A DNA stretch of 64,000 bases from contig NZ_BMFV01000009.1 of assembly GCF_014639255.1 (NCBI RefSeq), positions 54,455-118,454 on the forward strand, read 5' to 3'. A program made the position numbers and the translations under genes. Position 1 is the stretch's first letter; each line of letters begins with the position of its first letter. Below the pieces are notes generated by a model. The model saw nothing but the letters and a program-made list of their open reading frames with translations, made no database searches and was not told the DNA's origin. Shown here piece by piece: positions 46,450-54,646 of this stretch. The DNA comes from Pullulanibacillus pueri (GTDB taxonomy: Bacteria; Bacillota; Bacilli; Bacillales; Sporolactobacillaceae).

Positions 46450-46477
46450 TGCCGAAGTCTGAAAAGACTTCGGCAGA
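46450..46477. terminator. Terminator after the fabF-like gene
   Basis: CTGCCGAAGTCT (46450-46461) and AGACTTCGGCAG (46466-46477) form a perfect 12-bp stem with a GAAA loop. Confidence 0.8.
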
Positions 46478-46490
46478 AACATTTAAAGCA

Positions 46491-47726
46491 TTATTCATAT
46501 TTCTTTAAGACAATACTCGCGTTGTGGCCACCAAATCCAAATGAGTTGGAAAGTCCAATGGTGACATCGGCCTCTCGAGCGACGTTTGGCACGTAATCAA
46601 GATCACAGCCTTCATCAGGTTGGTCAAGATTAATAGTAGGTGGAATGATGCCTTCTTGCAAGGTTTTGATTAAGGCGATGGCTTCAGCGCCACCCCCAGC
46701 ACCAAACATATGGCCTAGCATTGACTTGTTTGCGGTGACGGGGATGTTGTAGGCATCCTCTCCAAAGAGGCGTTTAATCGCCATTGTTTCAGAAAAGTCA
46801 CCAGCAATAGTACTTGTCGCATGTGCACTAATCACATCAATATCTTTGGTTGTGATGTTGGCTCTTTGGAGTGCACGCTTCATTGCAAGATAAGCCCCAG
46901 TGCCTTCTGGATGAGGCGCTACGACGTGGTGAGCATCTGAGCTTGCTCCGTATCCAATAATCTCTCCATAAATAGGAGCCTCTCGTTTCAAGGCGTGCTC
47001 GAGGGATTCTAAAATTAAAACCCCAGCCCCTTCACCCATGACAAAACCATCACGATTGGCATCAAAAGGACGACTAGCCCGTGTGGGATCATCATTTCGA
47101 GAAGAGAGTGCTGTTGAATTAGTGAAACTTGCGAGCGAGATCGGCGTAATAGCGGCTTCAGCTCCACCTGCAATCATCACATCAGCATCTCCGTGGATAA
47201 TTGTATTAAAGCTTTCACCAATCGACGTATTTCCGATTGAACATGCTGTGACCGGTGACATGGATGGACCTTGGGCCCCGAAGCGAATACTAATTTGAGC
47301 AGGAGCCATGTTAGCAATCATCATAGGGACTAAACTTGGGCTTACTCTTTTAGGTCCGCGCTTATTGAGTAATTCGACGTTTTCTAAAAGCGTTTGAATA
47401 CCGCCGATCCCCGATCCTACATAAACACCTACCCGCTCTGGATCCGTGTTCTCTATTTTTAAACCAGAATCTTCAACGGCAATCTCAGCAGCCGCCATGG
47501 CATATTGAACAAAACGATCGTATTTTCGAGCCTCTCTTCGTCCCCAGCGACCGACGGGGTCGAAGTCCCGCACTAAACCTGCAATTTTCACCTTTGATTC
47601 TGAAACATCAAAAGTATCTATAGTTGAAATGCCGGAGTGTCCAGCAACGAGGCGATCCCAAAAGACATCTACTTCATGGCCAAGTGGAGAGATAACTCCC
47701 ATTCCGGTTATTACCACTCGTTTCAT
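46491..47726 (-). CDS. fabF: Beta-ketoacyl-ACP synthase II, stand-alone paralogue
   Basis: 411 residues. KAS II condenses malonyl-ACP with acyl-ACP during fatty acid elongation. The catalytic Cys lies in VTACSIGNTSIG, the first His in SAHATST and the second in NKSMLGHMFGAGG, and the end is SNSFGFGGHNASIVLKKYE. The usual Bacillus motifs AHGTST and TKSMTGH are altered to AHATST and NKSMLGH. The HAT form is common in actinobacterial KAS enzymes. No other fatty acid genes are nearby, so this may be a second, specialised or acquired copy. The ATG at 47726 lies only 4 bases after GGGGTAATG, so its RBS is modest. Confidence 0.88.
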   Translation of the reverse strand: MKRVVITGMGVISPLGHEVDVFWDRLVAGHSGISTIDTFDVSESKVKIAGLVRDFDPVGRWGRREARKYDRFVQYAMAAAEIAVEDSGLKIENTDPERVGVYVGSGIGGIQTLLENVELLNKRGPKRVSPSLVPMMIANMAPAQISIRFGAQGPSMSPVTACSIGNTSIGESFNTIIHGDADVMIAGGAEAAITPISLASFTNSTALSSRNDDPTRASRPFDANRDGFVMGEGAGVLILESLEHALKREAPIYGEIIGYGASSDAHHVVAPHPEGTGAYLAMKRALQRANITTKDIDVISAHATSTIAGDFSETMAIKRLFGEDAYNIPVTANKSMLGHMFGAGGGAEAIALIKTLQEGIIPPTINLDQPDEGCDLDYVPNVAREADVTIGLSNSFGFGGHNASIVLKKYE

Positions 47727-47925
47727 AACATTACCCCTAACTTTTTTTCTCTAGTTTATCAAAATTATATCCTATTACAAGTTGTCCTTTATCCTAGTAT
47801 TTATTACACTATAATAAAAGGAAGAGATCAATTAAAAAGCCCTTTGGAGTATTAATAAGGATGGAATATGTTCCTTTTGAAGGAATTTTAATGATAAAAG
47901 GCGTAAAAGAAGGGAGAGGGCGAAC

Positions 47926-48762
47926 ATCGAACGTGAAGAAAGGCTAGAAGCCCTTGCGGCATTTTTAAAGGGAAAACGGGCAAAGATACATCCCCATATG
48001 GTAGGTCTTCCAGAAGGCACGCGGAGACGGACGCCAGGATTACGGCGAGAGGAGGTTGCTCAGCTTGCGAATGTTAGTACAACCTGGTATACCTGGTTAG
48101 AACAGGGCCGAGAGATAAAAGTGTCTGATACTGTCTTAGATTCTGTGTCTAATGCTTTGCAATTAAATACGGATGAGAGAAATTATCTTTATGCCTTGGC
48201 GGTGGACAATGGCTCTAGAAGCTTGTCAATACAACAAAAGGAAATTACAATACCCCCATCTTTAAACAAGATTCTTCAAGAACTTCAATTTTGTCCAACC
48301 ATCGTAACGGACAGGCGCTGTAATATTGTTGGTTGGAACAAAGCGGCTTCCCATGTGTTCGTTGAGTTTGAACACATCCCATCTGAGGAACGCAATCTTA
48401 TTGAAGTTGTGTTTGCTCGAAAAGAATTAAGGGCCTTAGCCACAAATTGGGAGCATTTTGTCAAAGGGTTCCTCGCTATCTTTCGGACTTACTATGGTCA
48501 TTATGTGGCAGACCCGTGGTATGCTCGATTTATTAAAAAGATGGAGAGAACTTATCCCGATTTCATACGATTATGGAACCAAAGTGAAGTTCATTCTGCT
48601 CCAGAATTGCAGATAGAGTTTCGGCATTCGAAAGCAGGTAAAATGTTCTTTAATTTGACATCATTGCAAGTTCATGGTGAAGATGATCTCAGATGCAGTG
48701 TTTATACTCCAATAGAGGATACAGACACTGAGACAAAAATCAAGCGTTTATTTGACCTTTGA
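47926..48762 (+). CDS. MmyB-type HTH transcriptional regulator (non-standard start suspected)
   Basis: The family N-terminus is encoded from 47926: ERLEALAAFLKGKRAKIHPH, then VGLPEGTRRRTPGLRREEVA, an XRE-type HTH (QLANVSTTWYTWLEQGR). Residues from about 120 form the MmyB ligand-binding domain (CPTIVTDRRCNIVGWNKAA, FRTYYGHYVADPWY, FRHSKAGKMFFNLTSLQV). The first ATG in frame (47998) would delete helix 1 of the HTH. Upstream, between the stop at 47878 and 47998, there is no ATG, GTG or TTG. ATC at 47926 lies 5 bases after AGGGAGAGGG. With the ATC start the length is 278 residues, from 47998 it is 254. The effector is unknown, possibly a fatty acid, given FabF nearby. Confidence 0.8.
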   Translation: MEREERLEALAAFLKGKRAKIHPHMVGLPEGTRRRTPGLRREEVAQLANVSTTWYTWLEQGREIKVSDTVLDSVSNALQLNTDERNYLYALAVDNGSRSLSIQQKEITIPPSLNKILQELQFCPTIVTDRRCNIVGWNKAASHVFVEFEHIPSEERNLIEVVFARKELRALATNWEHFVKGFLAIFRTYYGHYVADPWYARFIKKMERTYPDFIRLWNQSEVHSAPELQIEFRHSKAGKMFFNLTSLQVHGEDDLRCSVYTPIEDTDTETKIKRLFDL

Positions 48763-48939
48763 TGGTGTCTTTCCATGGTCCTCTGAAGCCGTTCTTTTGT
48801 TATTTTTATAGATGAAATTAATCATTTTTTTGGTTTCGATACCTTGTTTCATAATCACGATGGTATAAATGGTGGTTAAGAGTAATCCAGAAATGGCAAT
48901 CCAAAATAAAGTGGTGATTTTCATTTCCTTACTAGGCAT
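48748..48939 (-). CDS. Small single-span membrane protein
   Basis: 63 residues, MPSKEMKITTLFWIAISGLL then LTTIYTIVIMKQGIETKKMI and a Lys-rich tail. One membrane helix lies at about 10-31. AGGAGG nine bases before the ATG supports translation. The 3' end overlaps the convergent HTH gene by 15 bases. No family was recognised. The strong RBS is the main reason to accept it. Confidence 0.55.
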   Translation of the reverse strand: MPSKEMKITTLFWIAISGLLLTTIYTIVIMKQGIETKKMINFIYKNNKRTASEDHGKTPSKVK

Positions 48940-49149
48940 AAAAAGTGTCCTCCTTTATTCATGGGTAGGTAATTTTAAGAGTATGTGTTAGCTTGACACA
49001 ATTGTTTTGAAATATTCATTTTAATTAGCTTAAATGATAAATTTAGATGAATATCTAAGGTCCTAATAAGTTTTAAAAATAAGACTGAGCCTTGTCGTGT
49101 TTTTATCGTTTGGTGTGATTCTATATAAATAAGAGGAGAGGGAAGAGCA

Positions 49150-49950
49150 ATGGAACTCAAAGTAATGACATTTAATTTGCGCGTCGATGTTAAAGAGGAT
49201 GGCATAAATGGATGGCCGAATCGGGTAGACAAGGTTGCACAGGTGATCAGTCAATCAAAACCAACCGTGGTAGGAACCCAGGAGGCCCTGCCTCATATGT
49301 TAACTGCTCTCGATTCCCAATTATCGGAGTACCATTGGTTTGGAAAATGTAGACAGGACGATGATGAGGCCAATGCCGTTTTTTATGATGCCTCTCAAGT
49401 TAACCTCCTTAAAGAAGAAACATTTTGGCTTTCGGAAACACCTGATGTGCCTGGAAGTAATGACTGGGGCAGTTTACCGAGGATATGTACATGGGCCCTT
49501 TTTGCCTCGAGGGTGGATGAAACACAACGCTTCTTAATGTTTAATACACATCTCGACCATATAAGTGAACAAGCGAGAACGAGAGGCATGCATCTCGTTT
49601 GGAAGAAAATTAAAGCGATTACTTCTGAATATCCATTTCCCTATATTTTAACGGGTGACTTTAATGCCGAGCCAAGTTCAGAAACGATTGCTTTTGCAAG
49701 AGGAGAGCGGGTCATTGAAGGTGACTATGCTGTACTTCGCGACAGTTATTCCTTCCTGGAAAATCCGATAGAAGGCGAAATAGGGTGTACCTTTCATGGA
49801 TTTAAAGGAGAGAGCCAAGGTCAGCCCATTGACTATATTTTTACAAGTCCTGATATTGATATTAAGTATTCCCGTATTCTTCGGGGCCAGCAAAATGAAA
49901 GGTTTCCGTCCGATCATTACCCTGTTGAAGCCGTTGTTCACATCGGGTAA
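49150..49950 (+). CDS. Endonuclease/exonuclease/phosphatase (EEP) family hydrolase
   Basis: 266 residues of the DNase I-like metal-dependent fold. The motifs are MTFNLRVD at the N-terminus, GTQEAL (metal-binding Glu), FNTHLDHIS, LTGDFNAEPSS, PIDYIF and FPSDHYPVEAVV (catalytic His) at the C-terminus. There is no signal peptide, so it is intracellular, with a phosphodiester or phosphate substrate such as sugar phosphate or inositol lipid. The substrate cannot be assigned. GAGGAGAGGGAAGAGCA precedes the ATG, and a terminator follows. Single-gene unit. Confidence 0.85.
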   Translation: MELKVMTFNLRVDVKEDGINGWPNRVDKVAQVISQSKPTVVGTQEALPHMLTALDSQLSEYHWFGKCRQDDDEANAVFYDASQVNLLKEETFWLSETPDVPGSNDWGSLPRICTWALFASRVDETQRFLMFNTHLDHISEQARTRGMHLVWKKIKAITSEYPFPYILTGDFNAEPSSETIAFARGERVIEGDYAVLRDSYSFLENPIEGEIGCTFHGFKGESQGQPIDYIFTSPDIDIKYSRILRGQQNERFPSDHYPVEAVVHIG

Positions 49951-49973
49951 ACGAGAAGCGCCTTGCCTAGAAA

Positions 49974-50001
49974 AAGCCACTTCCGTTTTGGAACGTGGCT
50001 T
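49974..50001. terminator. Terminator after the EEP gene
   Basis: AAGCCACTTCC (49974-49984) pairs with GGAA-C-GTGGCTT (49990-50001), followed by CTTTCC. It also faces the convergent exporter gene. Confidence 0.7.
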
Positions 50002-50057
50002 CTTTCCTGTGATGAAAATAAGATAATGATTTCCGGGTGACTTTAGCGACTAAAATA

Positions 50058-50861
50058 TCACTGGCCAAATAGTAATTGAATGCCAACACCAATGAGAATA
50101 ATAGAAAGGAGCTTAATAATCCATTTTCCAGAAAGTTTGTCTGACAGTAATGAGCCTAATTGCCCGCCGATAAATACGCCAATGCCTCCCCATAATACAA
50201 TCCACCAGTCAACATTCCCGTAAGCGATTTGCGTAATGACCCCGATAGCTGAGTATAGACAAAGGGAGAATAAGGAAGTGGCTGTCGCACGGTGAGTGGC
50301 AATCTGAAAGCCATAAATTAAGATGGGAACGAGCAGCCAGCCGCCTCCAATACCTAAGTACCCTGAGGCAATACCCAATCCTAATCCAACTGCTAATAAG
50401 GCAATTATTTTTAAAGAGTGTCTCTTCTGAAGGTACTCATTCTCAGGTGCCTCTAGAGTCGCAGCAACCTCAGCATGTTTTTTCTCTTTTTTCTTGGATG
50501 GATTCCTACTGAGTAATAAGAAGAATCCCAAGAGCAGGACGATAATAGCAAAAACCATATAAAAGGTATTTGAGGATCCGATATGGTTAAGCCAAATACC
50601 TAAAAAGGTCCCTGGCGTTGCCCCGATAGCTAATAGAATGCCCATCTTATAATCAATTTTCTTTTGCCGAGCATAGCCCATAATCCCAGATAAGGAATTA
50701 ATCATGACAATAACGATTCCTGTACCTGCTGCGATTTCCGTAGGAATATTGAAAAAGATAAGTAGAATAGGGACAAAAATAAACCCGCCACCGGCACCAA
50801 TAAGAACCCCGTAGGCGCCACATAAAAGAGCAATGATTAATAATAGAAAATAATGAAGCAA
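50058..50861 (-). CDS. TauE/SafE family anion exporter (probable sulfite exporter)
   Basis: 267 residues with about eight helices. It carries the two half-repeats typical of TauE/SafE: GAGGGFIFVPILLIFFNIPTEIAAGTG at the N-terminus (shown in part: GAGGGFIFVPILLIF) and GIGGGWLLVPILIYG in the second half. Such proteins export sulfite, sulfoacetate or related anions. A LysR regulator is divergently transcribed 170 bases away and may control it. A sulfatase lies 2 kb further on. Sulfur metabolism is therefore a fair guess. Confidence 0.83.
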   Translation of the reverse strand: MLHYFLLLIIALLCGAYGVLIGAGGGFIFVPILLIFFNIPTEIAAGTGIVIVMINSLSGIMGYARQKKIDYKMGILLAIGATPGTFLGIWLNHIGSSNTFYMVFAIIVLLLGFFLLLSRNPSKKKEKKHAEVAATLEAPENEYLQKRHSLKIIALLAVGLGLGIASGYLGIGGGWLLVPILIYGFQIATHRATATSLFSLCLYSAIGVITQIAYGNVDWWIVLWGGIGVFIGGQLGSLLSDKLSGKWIIKLLSIILIGVGIQLLFGQ

Positions 50862-51032
50862 AAGCCGTTCCCCCTAATGATGTTATACATTAAACGTAGC
50901 ACTGAATGGGCAAAGGGTAAATTCACTATAATTCATAGGGTATAAGCAATCGTTATAAGCTCCTTTTTCTTCTTCTTGTGGAAATGTATATAATGAGGTT
51001 AGGAATACATATGGAATTTGGAGATGTCACAC

Positions 51033-51929
51033 ATGAATATTGAGAGTTTTAAAATCTTTTGTTTGGTGGTGGATGAAGGGAGTATTAGTCAGGCTGCCCG
51101 GTTAGCCTTTATTTCACAGCCCGCTGTCACGAAGCAAATTCATCAATTAGAAGATTATTATGGCACATTACTTTTTGATCGAACGAAAGGGGGGAAACTG
51201 GCGGTTACTGAATTTGGCCGGCGGCTATATCCCTATGCAAGTTCAATCGTCAATGAATTCTCTCATTCGAAAGAAGCGATCAAGCAGCTTCTAAATCATC
51301 AAAAGACCCATCTTAGGGTTGGTGCTTCTTTAACGATAGGGGAATATTTGCTTCCAAGACTTTTAGGTGACTTTAGAAAAAAGGTCCCTGAAGTTAATGT
51401 GTCTTTAAGTATAGGCAATACCCCGCGGATTATTGAGGAGTTGGAAAACAACGTAATTGATCTGGCGCTCGTTGAGGGTGGCATTGAAAATAAGGAGCTC
51501 TCCATTGAGCAGTTCGGCGAGGATGAGTTGATTTTAATTTATCCCCCGCATTATTCATGGAAGTCGCAAGCGGAAATTTCAATTGAAAATTTAATAGACG
51601 AGAAGATGATCTGGCGTGAGCCGACATCTGGGACCCGCATTATAATAGAGAACACCTTAAAGGCAGCCGGTGTGGCCGGTAAAATTCAAAATTTTATGGA
51701 ACTAGGGAGTACGCAAGCCATTAAGGGTGCTGTTGAGGCGGGGCTGGGGATCAGCATTTTGTCTCGGTTAGCCGTTGCCCGCGAACTACAACAAGGTTTG
51801 CTAAGGGAAGTTAAGATCAAAGGCATTGAATTCAAACGTGAACTGTGGATGGTTAAAAAGCCAAAACGTTTTTATCAGCACGAGATGAATCAGTTTATTG
51901 AGTTTGTTAGTCGTGTCTCCACTCATTGA
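51033..51929 (+). CDS. LysR family transcriptional regulator
   Basis: 298 residues from the ATG at 51033 (MNIESFKIFCLVVDEGSISQ), with TTTGGAG 10 bases upstream. Upstream TTG and ATG codons lie within or before the RBS. The winged HTH (ISQAARLAFISQPAVTKQIH, QLEDYYGTLLFDRTKGG) is followed by a LysR substrate domain (LRVGASLTIGEYLLPRLLGD, GLGISILSRLAV). It resembles CysL/YwfK-type regulators of sulfite reduction in Bacillus. The divergent TauE/SafE exporter is the likely target. Confidence 0.87.
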   Translation: MNIESFKIFCLVVDEGSISQAARLAFISQPAVTKQIHQLEDYYGTLLFDRTKGGKLAVTEFGRRLYPYASSIVNEFSHSKEAIKQLLNHQKTHLRVGASLTIGEYLLPRLLGDFRKKVPEVNVSLSIGNTPRIIEELENNVIDLALVEGGIENKELSIEQFGEDELILIYPPHYSWKSQAEISIENLIDEKMIWREPTSGTRIIIENTLKAAGVAGKIQNFMELGSTQAIKGAVEAGLGISILSRLAVARELQQGLLREVKIKGIEFKRELWMVKKPKRFYQHEMNQFIEFVSRVSTH

Positions 51930-52010
51930 CTATAACAAATGTAGCCACAAAAAGTCCTGAACTGTTCAGTAATGCGCATCCGAAAGTTACCGTTTTTGTT
52001 TATGGGGAGG

Positions 52011-52034
52011 CTCCGTCAAGACACTTTGCTTTCC
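52011..52034. repeat. Fragment of the dispersed repeat (copy 4)
   Basis: CTCCGTCAAGACACTTTGCT (from 52011) plus TTCC differs by two bases from the same block in copy 2. The rest of the element is missing. It lies between the convergent LysR and AraC genes. Confidence 0.55.
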
Positions 52035-52047
52035 TAAGTTGCGCTTT

Positions 52048-52857
52048 TCATGAAAAAAGAGTGCCTATCTCTGTCATATGTCCATCCATCATAAAGGCCT
52101 TGGGAGACTTCGTTGTTAAACGTTTAAACATTCGTGAGAAGTATGAGGCATCATAGTAGCCCAGATAGTTTGCAATCGCGGCAATGGTCATGTCCGAATG
52201 GAGCAATAGGTTACAAGCTTCGATGATTCTTAATTGATGGATATATTGGATGGGCGCTTTACCTGTGACCTCCTTGAACACTGAGATTGTATAGTTGGGT
52301 GAACGGTGAATGAGCTTTGCCAATTGCTCAATTTCAATGGTTTCGCGATAATTGTCTAATAGATATTGTTTCATAATTTGGGCATAGCGTAACTTCATGG
52401 GAGTGACAGTAGGATGATCTTTTTCCCGTGCGAGCATTCCGATTAATTCTTGAAGAATGCCCTTGCAAATATATGAACGGTGTTCTTTATTCCCTCTTAA
52501 TTCTGCATAAAGTCGCTCGCAGCGATGTTTAACATACTCAAAATGGCGTGTTTTCAACTTGAAGAACTGATTTCTTCTAAGGAATGAGATTTCCTCGTTA
52601 TCTTCCTGGTCATGGTTAAACAAAACTGTATATTTTTGATGTGGCCTCGCTTCATAATTTTCACCTGCGCGTTTTGTAGTCTGTGGAATGAACAGCACGT
52701 CACCACTCTCTGCAACAATTTGTTTTCCATTTACGGTATACAGTGCTTTTCCTTGGACGATAAGAACAAGGACATTAAAGTTGATGATTTCCATATGAGT
52801 CCGCCAGTTTGGGATAAAATTATCGAAGTTAACAGAATTAAATGATAGCACCCGCAT
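52048..52857 (-). CDS. AraC family transcriptional regulator
   Basis: 269 residues if it starts at the ATG at 52857 (MRVLSFNSVNF), which lies 2 bases after AAGGGGGCT. A GTG at 52851 has better RBS spacing, and a TTG at 52923 has none, so the exact start is uncertain. It has an N-terminal cupin-like sensing domain (VNGKQIVAESGDVLFIPQTT) and a C-terminal AraC double HTH (IEIEQLAKLIHRSPNYTISV, FKEVTGKAPIQYIHQLRI, AIANYLGYYDASYFSRMFK). It diverges from the sulfatase-FGE operon and probably activates it, likely in response to a sugar sulfate. Confidence 0.83.
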   Translation of the reverse strand: MRVLSFNSVNFDNFIPNWRTHMEIINFNVLVLIVQGKALYTVNGKQIVAESGDVLFIPQTTKRAGENYEARPHQKYTVLFNHDQEDNEEISFLRRNQFFKLKTRHFEYVKHRCERLYAELRGNKEHRSYICKGILQELIGMLAREKDHPTVTPMKLRYAQIMKQYLLDNYRETIEIEQLAKLIHRSPNYTISVFKEVTGKAPIQYIHQLRIIEACNLLLHSDMTIAAIANYLGYYDASYFSRMFKRLTTKSPKAFMMDGHMTEIGTLFS

Positions 52858-53084
52858 AGCCCCCTTAATTACCCTTTTATATTCCTTTTTATAAAATTCA
52901 ATACATGCAGATTTTCTATTCAATCGAAATAAGTTAAATTATACATTAAATCGTAGAATCGTACATGGAACGGACAGTACAGTTCACCTATAATTATGAA
53001 AGAAGATAGGATTAAGGATTGCTATATTACATATTTAAAGCGATGTCATTGTATCACTTGATTTTGACAAAGGAGAGAAATACA

Positions 53085-54545
53085 TTGCGAGTACTTTTTT
53101 TAGATTTAGATTCGACAAGTGCTGAACATTTGGGATGTTATGGTTATCACCGAAATACTTCACCTAATATTGACCGCATAGCAGAGGAAGGGGTGCGTTT
53201 TACAAATTATTATACTTCGGATGCCCCTTGCTTTCCATCACGAACAGCATTAATGACAGGTCAATTTGGGATCCATAATGGTGTTGTGGGGCATGGGGGA
53301 ACGGCTGGAGATGTGCGTCATGAGGGCATTCATCGTGATTTCCGTGACCGATTAGCGAGTGAAAGTTTTCCCGCTTTATTCCGTTCAGCTGGGATGAAGA
53401 CAGCTCTCGTCAGTCCTTTTGGCGAAAGACACTCGGCGTGGACCTTCTATGCGGGCTTTAATGAAATCTATAATACGGGTAAAGGCGGTATGGAGTCCGC
53501 CGAAGAAGTGACACCAACCGTTCTTAATTGGATCGAGAATAATGGCAATCAAGATGATTGGTTATTATATGTGAATTATTGGGATCCCCACACGCCATAT
53601 AGAGCGCCAGAGGATTTAGGTAATCCCTTTGCGGATGATCCCCTACCGGCATGGTTAACAGATGAGGTGCTTGAGGAGCATAAGAAAAAAGTGGGGCCTC
53701 ATAGTGTTCATGAAATTAATATGTATGATAATGGGACGAATCCTCAATTTCCACGTTTTCCAGGTGAAATTAAGGATCGTCGGGATTTAAGGAAAATGAT
53801 TGATGGATATGATACAGGAATTCGTCATATGGATCATCATATTGGCCAACTGTTTGAACAGTTAGAGAAGCAAGGGCTTATGGAAGATCTCGTTATTATT
53901 ATAACGGCGGATCATGGTGAAAATGTCGGTGAATTAGGAATCTACGGAGAGCATGGCACAGCGGATCAAGGGACCTGTCGCATTCCCATGATTATTCGTT
54001 GGCCTGGGGCAGTACATGGTCATGTTGATGAAGGGTTCCATTACCATCTTGATTTACCCCCAACCATCGCTGAAATGCTCGGAAAAGAACCTGCTCCATC
54101 ATGGGATGGTCAAAGCTATGCCCCTGTGCTTCAAAAGGGAGAAGACGCTGGGCGTGAGTTTCTTGTTGTTTCTCAATGTGCTCATGTATGTCAGAGAAGT
54201 GTGCGATTCGGAGATTGGCTTTATATTCGTACTTATCATGATGGCTATCATCTTTTTAATAAAGAAATGCTCTTTAACATTAAAGATGATGTTTACGAGC
54301 AACATGATCTGGCGAAGGAAAGACCGGATCTTTGCCGCGAGGCGGTTTATTATCTCAATGAGTGGCATGATGATATGATGCAAACGATGACCTTCGATAT
54401 CGATCCTTTATGGACAGTCATTCAAGAAGGTGGGCCATATCACGCGAAGGGGAATCTCAAACGCTATGTGAAACGGCTAGAAGAAACAGGAAGAGGTCGC
54501 TTTGTGCCGGAGCTTATGAAGCGTCATCCACGGGAATTTGAGTAA
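53085..54545 (+). CDS. Cys-type sulfatase
   Basis: 486 residues from a TTG start at 53085 with AGGAG nine bases upstream (LRVLFLDLDSTSAEHLGCYG). Metal ligands are in FLDLDST. The signature is DAPCFPSRTALMTG near residue 45, where the Cys is converted to formylglycine. Further family blocks are NYWDPHTPYRAPE, ITADHGENVGELGIYGEHG and MIIRWPG. It lacks a signal peptide and so hydrolyses imported sulfate esters in the cytoplasm. The maturation enzyme is encoded directly downstream. The divergent AraC gene is the likely regulator. Confidence 0.9.
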   Translation: MRVLFLDLDSTSAEHLGCYGYHRNTSPNIDRIAEEGVRFTNYYTSDAPCFPSRTALMTGQFGIHNGVVGHGGTAGDVRHEGIHRDFRDRLASESFPALFRSAGMKTALVSPFGERHSAWTFYAGFNEIYNTGKGGMESAEEVTPTVLNWIENNGNQDDWLLYVNYWDPHTPYRAPEDLGNPFADDPLPAWLTDEVLEEHKKKVGPHSVHEINMYDNGTNPQFPRFPGEIKDRRDLRKMIDGYDTGIRHMDHHIGQLFEQLEKQGLMEDLVIIITADHGENVGELGIYGEHGTADQGTCRIPMIIRWPGAVHGHVDEGFHYHLDLPPTIAEMLGKEPAPSWDGQSYAPVLQKGEDAGREFLVVSQCAHVCQRSVRFGDWLYIRTYHDGYHLFNKEMLFNIKDDVYEQHDLAKERPDLCREAVYYLNEWHDDMMQTMTFDIDPLWTVIQEGGPYHAKGNLKRYVKRLEETGRGRFVPELMKRHPREFE

Positions 54546-54558
54546 CCTTAACTAAAAG

Positions 54559-54595
54559 AGAATCCGATGAGGGGGAGTTTCCCTTATCGGATTCT
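54559..54595 (+). terminator. Hairpin between sulfatase and FGE genes
   Basis: AGAATCCGAT and AGGG (54559-54573) pair with CCCT and ATCGGATTCT (54581-54595) with one G-T pair, followed by TCTTACTTTTG. It should terminate most sulfatase transcripts, so the FGE gene may have its own weak promoter. Confidence 0.7.
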
Positions 54596-54646
54596 TCTTA
54601 CTTTTGTTACAATAATAATATAGAGTACAAGTTAAGGAGGTTAGGC

